Assembly (NCBI RefSeq): GCF_021018895.1 | Contig: NC_079382.1 | Span: forward strand, 21,250,001-21,314,000 | Length of the DNA stretch: 64,000 nt | Origin: Seriola aureovittata | Taxonomy: Eukaryota; Chordata; Actinopteri; Carangiformes; Carangidae | Direction of reading: 5' to 3' | Part shown: in pieces, positions 57,382 to 64,000 of the stretch | How positions within the stretch are numbered: the first letter of the stretch is position 1 | Layout of the letters: every line of letters begins with the position of its first letter | The notes under the pieces: model-generated | Told to the model about the DNA's origin: nothing | Database searches by the model: none | What the model saw: only the letters and a program-made list of their open reading frames with translations | Translations under genes and position numbers: made by a program

Positions 57382-60229
57382 CGTCAGGCTGTCAGTGTGT
57401 CAGTTGGTGTGTTAGTGGCTCTGTTGTGTTTTGCGGCGTAAGCCCCGACTGTCAGTGAAGCTCAGCTATCAGAGGGAACCAGCAGCATCGTCCTCTTGCT
57501 CCTCATCAGCGCTGCGTCCTTCCCTCCAAGCTGAACTCAGACCCTCCGTGAACGAGCTCACCTGTCCCTGACGAACGCACCTGATCCTCCACAACATTAG
57601 CGTACACACCACAGGGGAGAGTGGGGATGGTTTTAACATGGGTCAGTTGTAACATTTCCTATTTCTATCAACAGGAACGAGCTAGGAATCAGCTGATTCA
57701 CTCTATACCTGCTCAGTTTAGTCCTTATTCCACACGTGAGGAAAAACTAATTTTGAAATAAGAAAGTTCTTGTTTTTTCTTCATTTGCTTTTGTAATACA
57801 AAATTATATTAAAAAATAATTTAAGTGTTTCAATTTCACTACCAAGTTTTTGTCCTAATCCTTATATCGTGCTGTTGCTTTTCACCCCAGGATGTTACAA
57901 CTCACCTGTAACAAGAACTGCAACATTTCATTTCCTCTGTGTGTGTTAGATAACAGCTACACCATTCGATAGCAGGTACATGTAACTAGTTAATGTCACA
58001 TTGCTCAAAGATACAGACAGAAATGTTCCAATCATCCCCGGTCTCTCCGACACATACACAAATGCAAGCAGCTGATCCAAGCTGTCCATGTTGTTCCTCT
58101 AAAAATCAGATGTCAGGCCTTTTTAACATTGCGTTGCTCTGCATTGGATATTGTCGTCATGTTGTGAGTAATGCTTTGGGAACAAATTGCCAGAGTCCCA
58201 GCAGAATGACAAGTGTAAAACACCTGGTACGAGCTGAACGTGCACGGTGATCATTTTAGCATTTACAGTCACTTTTCTCAAAGAGTGAGTGACTCTTTAA
58301 AGCTGAGGGGTTCAATATGTCCTCAGCAGAACATAAAGCTGTCATTCATTTCCCAACTCTTTGCATTTCTGTTCTCCCGAAAGGGAAATCTTGTCGTCTT
58401 ATCCCCGGGAACTTCATTTATTTCTCATTATTGCGGGAGACGGCTATTTGTTCGCCAAATAAGTCAGGTGTCCTTGGAGACAAGTGCACAAAGGATCCCT
58501 CTTGGTGGCTGGGAGTTAATTCATTGCTTGATATCCTCCTCCTACTGCATCCCATCAAGCTTTCCCGTAGCTCAAGCTGAAATTACACAGCAGAACAGAA
58601 TAGCACCTTGTGAGAAAACCCAGTAGGATGCTTAAAATTGGATGGGAATGATTGGCTCAGATTAAATGCACAGCAGTGTCTCTCTTTTTTTTTTACCACT
58701 GAGGTCAGGTTGGTATGGCAACAACACAGGGTGAAGCATCCCAATCCATGCATTTTCCCCCACTGACCCCGGCCACACTGTAAGTCTGTTCCTGACGGTT
58801 CTCTTTCGGTGTCAGTGCAGCGTCACGTTGGCAGTCTGGTATTTCCTGGTGCATCGTGGGAGGAGAGGCCGATCAGACGGTGTGACGACATCTAAAAAAC
58901 CCCTACTTTACTCAGGTTTGGCTCGTTTACTCTTCAGACTCTGTGCAGCCATCTGAAGGCGAGACGTACAAGTGTCTCTAACTGGGAAGATGTTGCAAAC
59001 TGTCGAGCCACAATTATACACGACTGAACGGCTGTTAAACTGCTAATCAGACGGACAGCTCCCAGATCTCATCCTCAGAGCAAATCTCTGTATAGTAATG
59101 TATTCTTCCTGATTCTTACCTGATCCAGTGCCACAGGTGCACCAGGTGAGCCGAAACTTTATTCGGCCCGCTCGAGACACATGGCAGTACAATCTGAGTA
59201 AGTTGGATGAACATCTGTACCACAGTTTGAGGTAACCGTGACATTCAGGAGTTGAGCTACTGACTGACTCATCCCCTCGAGCCAATCAGCTAATACGGTT
59301 CAAAAAGGGGGCATGTCTTAATAAGATATAAAATATATATTAGGAATAGAGTCTTTAATATTTCATATTAAATGATGTATTTGTTTAATTAAACATTTCA
59401 AAATTCTTTCATTTTCATTTTCTGGACTTCACCTTTGCCGTCTGTTTGGAGGTGGCACAGTCAGTAATAGACATCGTGCTGTTGATAAGTACATGCTTTG
59501 CTTTTGTCTGCCGTCCACACGGCCCGATGGCCGCTCCGTCTCTCGGGGATGCAGCGGGACTCGTGGTGGACCTGGAGCTGTAATCACCGCGAGGCTGAAA
59601 TCACTGTTATTTTAACCCAGCAGCACGAGGGAAACACTGCATTCCACACAAGACGGAGCAAGCTGCAGACAGACAGCATGTCACTGATGATACCCAGCTC
59701 CTGGAGTTATTCCTTGGTCAGTTTTTCGGAGAATTGCGGTCTGACCTCAGCAGTCCTGTCTGATACGTCGTTGATTCATATCAGCTGTGTCCAGATCCCT
59801 TGGATATCTTCCCTGAGGCCGCGGGGCCGGGGGTTGCATTACCCTGAGATAGCATTAAACACACCATCACATCATCCAGCTCTCCGGGGATTTTGACGTG
59901 CCTGTCTATGAACAGCACTGTGTAACAGAGCTACAGAGGACATTGGCATGGCGGTGATTATTCTGATAAAGACGCAGCTGAATGCTGAACAACACTGAAC
60001 ATTACCCACCATATTTCAGAGAGCTCAGCTGTCACCTGAAACTATTTGTTTTTTCCTGCCGAGTTTATATTTTTCATTCTCTTCTAGGCTTGTGTAACCT
60101 TTCAATTCAAGACCTTCATCCAAGTGTTGATTATTTGTTCAAGCTTGCTAAAAACACTACTCAGAAAGTAAAGTAGATGTTGCATTTTAGTCATTTGTAG
60201 AAAACCAAAATTATAATGTGGATGGATGA
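57382..60229. other. Non-coding DNA
   Basis: No gene. Several frames of 80-132 codons (58240-58626, 59498-59896) show no domain. Confidence 0.4.
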
Positions 60230-60450
60230 AAGTGTTATTATACGAGACGTCCATTCCATTAAGACCAAGCAGCAACTTCTGAGGCTGAAAAATGAAGCCA
60301 ACACTGAAGAACTAAAAGCTGCAGTTCCTCCAATGACCACTAGAGTCTGGCACTGCCAAGATGGCGACCGTAGAGCAGCTCACTCTGAGCTTCAGAACCG
60401 CTCCTCAGAAACCTGTGGGCACACTTTAAATGTAGACGTAAGCTACAGGT
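60230..60450 (+). repeat. Degraded interspersed repeat
   Basis: CTGAGGCTGAAAAATGAAGC, CAACACTGAAGAACTAAAAG, CTGCAGTTCCTC, CACTAGAGTCTGGC and CCAAGATGGCGACC follow a repeat I recall from many fish genomes. The 83-codon frame across it is not a gene. Confidence 0.45.
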
Positions 60451-63400
60451 GTTTCTGCGACAGATGATGTCATCCGTGACGTACAACACAAATACGGTCG
60501 ATGTTCTTTTGGGGCGCTGCATTGTGAGGTGTATTGATTGTCAGGTTGTGTCTATATAAGCATTTCCATTGATTTCCTCTCACGTCGCGTTTCCTCTCCG
60601 GGTATCATGGTCAGTAAGTGGATTAATGTTTCTAAAGTGTTTGGCCTGTCACACTGTGAAGGAGTGAATCCAGTTCATTCTGTCCTCTCTCGGTCCGGGA
60701 TAATGAGTCTGAGCGGCATTGTGCAGGCGTGTCAGTCTGTATCTGTGCCTGCCCAGTAAAACACCAGTGCCCTGACCAGCAGACCATGGGGAGGGAATGT
60801 GGCGTGGGTCACAGACAGGCCATTTGGTCGTTTCGGGCCACATACTGCCGAGTCACCCCTCCGCTCCAGTCAGGCGGCACTCGGCTGTGTCCATAACCTG
60901 GACATATACGTATTGATTAGGATACGGAGCATCTGATGCTGCTCAGTCCACCGAGAGAGAGCGAGACAGAGAGAGAGAGAGAGAGCGGTAAAACCAGCCA
61001 GATCACCCAGTGAGTGTCACGTATTGTTGCTTTTTAATGAGTTTCTCATTGTTTGCTGCCTGGCAAGAAATCCAGCCTGCGTTAAATCACACAGGAGTCT
61101 CTTTCATCCACAGGCGTGAAGGATGAGTTTGAGGTTTGAGTTACAACATGAGAGAGTGTTTGCTCAGCTGGTCCCTGTCGTCTTGGATCCTTTCCTGATG
61201 GAATTCAGGGAGACTGGGTGGTGTTGTGGTGGTGCAGAACCGCACTTACTTTGGTTCATCATTTGAATGATCAATTTTCAATGTAACTACATTACATGTA
61301 TTTAGAAGTTCTACATGAAGCTGCTCTGTGGAGTTGTGGCCTAAGAAAAAGCAGTTTCCTAGAAAAACAAATAAAGTCGATATATTGTGATCAGGAAAGA
61401 AAACAAGTGTTCTCATCAGGCAGCGTAAGCACTGTAAGACTGCAAATAAACTCCCGTCCCACACAGATTATTGTTCTGTGTGAAACCAGAGCAGCTCCGC
61501 AAGACAAATATGTTTGTTTTTCCTTCAGCACTCCACAAAATAATCCGACAGAGAGCCGAGATCCACAGTGATTTTTCAGAAGAAGTGTACAGCGCTTGTT
61601 TGATATTGATTAATAACACTGAGATTTCTAGCCCTGCTGTTTCTTCTTCTAACAAGAAACACTTTTGGGAAATTTATTTTTTTATTTTTTTGTTTTCTTT
61701 CTGTAATGTAGTGTTGCTGGTTAATCCCCTTCCTGCACAGGATGAAGAAGTTTATATCGTATATTAAATACCCATAGTATAATTGTATATTTACATATAT
61801 TAAAAAATATCTATATAGTATAACATGTTCTGACCGTGTGTTAACGACATATATTTAATTTATATGTGCAAGTTTATTAAAACGATATAAATATAAAAAT
61901 CCTATATACTTATTTTTGTTTTTAATTTCTTATTTACTTTAAACATGTCGATCTTCCCATCAACAGACATTGACAGGCTATGGGATGGATTTATATTTAT
62001 GTAACATGTCTACAATATAAGCGTAAATACATAAACATACATGTTTGTGTGGGTTAGACATATATGTCACATACTGTCTGAAATTGTTTTAATTTCTTAC
62101 AGGTTTCATATATAATTTTTTACATGTTTTTATTTTATATGTGCATATATTTCATGTATGGAAATTCAATATACGTATTTCCTTTTGTTACACGGGAATT
62201 GACATAATTAATTTGTAAACATTTTAATTTCCTTTTTTTTTTTTTCAATTATCTTTTCTTATTTCCACCTTGAGGCCTCCCTCCTGAGATGATCCGTCTT
62301 AAATGTTGTGTTGTGATAAAACATGGCTCAGTTTTCATCAGCTCATGACTGTTTTAAATGAAATAGGCTTTGAATTAATTAAATCACCTGATGATTGATT
62401 CCTCCATTTTTCATTTCACATCAATTTTTGATGCTCCATACTGCATTTTCAACATCCTCCATTTGAATCAATTATAATTCACATTAATTCCAACATTTGC
62501 CTCATCAATCCTCGTGACGATGAAGAGGATGGTATCAGTTTGATGAGTGAAACATCTGCTTCTCCTCCATGAGCGCTTTCACCTTCACTGCTTCTTTCCC
62601 TGGGATGTGTGGTGGTTTCACGCCGGGCTGTAAATTTCATTATCGTGACAAAATCATCTTCGGGTTCGTCCACGCCTTCGACCTCTTCGTGTTGGTTCCT
62701 CGTCTGTGTAACGTTAATTCCGACACTTTTATCGTGAAAAGGGGAGAAAAGACCATCCAGATGTTGAAAGGAAAGACGGGTGTGGTAAATACATGTCGTC
62801 AACCTTATTCAAGATATAAAATGTACCTTTTAAGTCTAGTTTAGAATTTATCTCTTGTCTGTGAAAACTTTTAATATGTAGTTACAGACGTGTAACATCT
62901 GGCACGATATAGAAGAAGGAGAGGAAGTCCAGGAAATGGACCCCAGAGGCCGTGGGAGTAGTTAAAGTTAAAGAATAAAAAAAGTTATTTCATTGGCTGC
63001 CTGGTAAATACTGCGAATATTTACTCTGTTTTGACCTCTGTCAACATATCTGGCTCTTCAGCTGCTGAATGCTTCGATATGTTCTCCCAACTAGCTGCTA
63101 GCCAGAACGTTATCCCGGCCTGCAGCTGCAAACGAGGTCGAGAGCAGTGGAACCCGAAAACAATAAAGTTTCACACCTGAACAAAAAAATCGATGAGCTA
63201 AAGTGACACTTCTCTGTAAATGTAGTCAATTCAAGTGTCAGCTTTCATATTACTGTTTATGCCTCTAACCAACCAAACCACAGTAGTAAGACCAGCAGCA
63301 TGTCTACCCAGCCATCAGCTGACTCCCCCCCCCCCCCCACCACCCCCCCAAACCCTTTCCCGTTCCTCATTAAAGTTGCATTAGTGAGGATTCAGCTCTG

Positions 63401-63884
63401 TCGTACCTCCCGAGTGAAAGGATTTTTCTTCAGACTCTCTCTACCCCGTGTTCAGCAAATGCACATACAATGGCTGCTGAAAGACCACTATGCTTGGCTG
63501 AGATCAATGTGACATTTGAATGGCCAGGCAAGATAAAGCAGAGTGGGAAGTAGGGACCCTGCGAGGGGCCACTTCCTCTGCGGCTTTTTTGATTTAAAAA
63601 TTAAATAAATAAATCAAATCTGTAACTTACTGTATTTTTCTGTTACAGATACAAAGAAAAAACACCCCCAAAATAAAATTGTTTAAACAATAAACAGTTA
63701 CAAACATATTATGTTGTTCTGTGATAGCAGCGTGTAGTCTTACTATAACAGCTAATCATGCAGTTGAAATTTTGTTAACAGATGTTTTTAGCTCTGACTT
63801 GAGTCAGATCATGTTTACGTCCAGTCCGTGTAGCCGTCCCAACGCGCTCCGCGAATCAAGTGGTCCGGTTTACATCCCTCCGAC
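60451..63884. other. Non-coding DNA with simple repeats
   Basis: No gene. A (GA)n-rich stretch lies at 60953-60986, a very AT-rich block with many ATATGT/ACATAT words at about 61750-62260, and a C-rich tract at 63325-63349 (14 C, then CACC and C7). Confidence 0.4.
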
Positions 63885-64000
63885 CCGGCGACAGGTTGTT
63901 TTCAGGTTGTTCGTCCGTCCCGTTCTCGTGAACGAAATATCTCAGTAACGCCTTGAGATAATTTCTTCAAATTTGGTAAAAACCACTTCACTTGGACTGG
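63885..64000 (-). repeat. Family D repeat, third copy, running off the window
   Basis: The minus strand reads CCAGTCCAAGTGAAGTGG, ACCAAATTTGAAGAAATT, ATCTCAAGGCGTTACTGAGA and GAACGGGACGGACGAACAAC, the family D tail seen at 39.2 kb. Cut by the window edge. Confidence 0.6.

Noticed and set aside
59498..59896. 132-codon plus-strand frame
   Set aside because: No family signature; composition is not protein-like.

Overview
The window looks like teleost fish nuclear DNA, probably from a spiny-rayed (percomorph) species; the sub-group is inference. The evidence is three methionine-rich gamma-M crystallin genes, a lens family known from fishes, plus several repeat types I know from fish genomes: tRNA-derived SINE pieces, Tc1-like transposase relics, short repeats ending in TTAA, and repeats built on AAAGGTCAAGGTCA.

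The only protein genes I can support lie in the first 12 kb. Three closely related gamma-M crystallin genes sit on the minus strand at 2595-3146, 6978-7532 and 10971-11525. They are part of a tandem array of units of about 4.4 and 4.0 kb, spanning roughly 2080-11810. Each gene is one uninterrupted reading frame carrying all four Greek-key motifs. Each has a TATA box about 105-115 bases upstream of the ATG, a Maf-type site (TGCTGGGTCAGGCA or one base off) next to a CACAAAG Sox-type site just upstream of the TATA box, and an AATAAA signal about 190 bases past the stop. Gamma-crystallin genes normally have two introns; these have none in the coding region. Each predicted 5' leader holds a CAG/CAC triplet tract of different length in each copy. 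Copy 1 has lost the last tyrosine by a TAC to TAA change. A diverged copy of the crystallin upstream flank at about 1905-2040 suggests an older unit once lay further left.

The spacers are near-duplicates of each other. Both contain an older interspersed element with internal subrepeats ending in CATAGCGCCACCT. It is complete in the first spacer and has lost its right end in the second through a deletion of about 430 bases.

From about 11.8 kb to the end (52 kb) I see no convincing protein gene and no RNA gene. This stretch holds interspersed repeats in mostly unique-looking DNA: (A) at least nine copies or pieces of a TTAA-ended MITE-like element with a CCAAT-bearing hairpin; (B) a second family starting TTAAAGGAGC; A/B and A/C mosaics; (D) a repeat carrying two perfect estrogen-response-element palindromes; (E) a small TIR element, one copy of which sits inside a SINE with a 3-base TGA duplication; two Tc1-like transposase relics; and many microsatellites. 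Some stretches (around 16.0, 17.5, 27.4 and 31.5 kb) look like possible regulatory DNA, but only a cross-species alignment could show that. Small exons of a multi-exon gene could be missed by eye.
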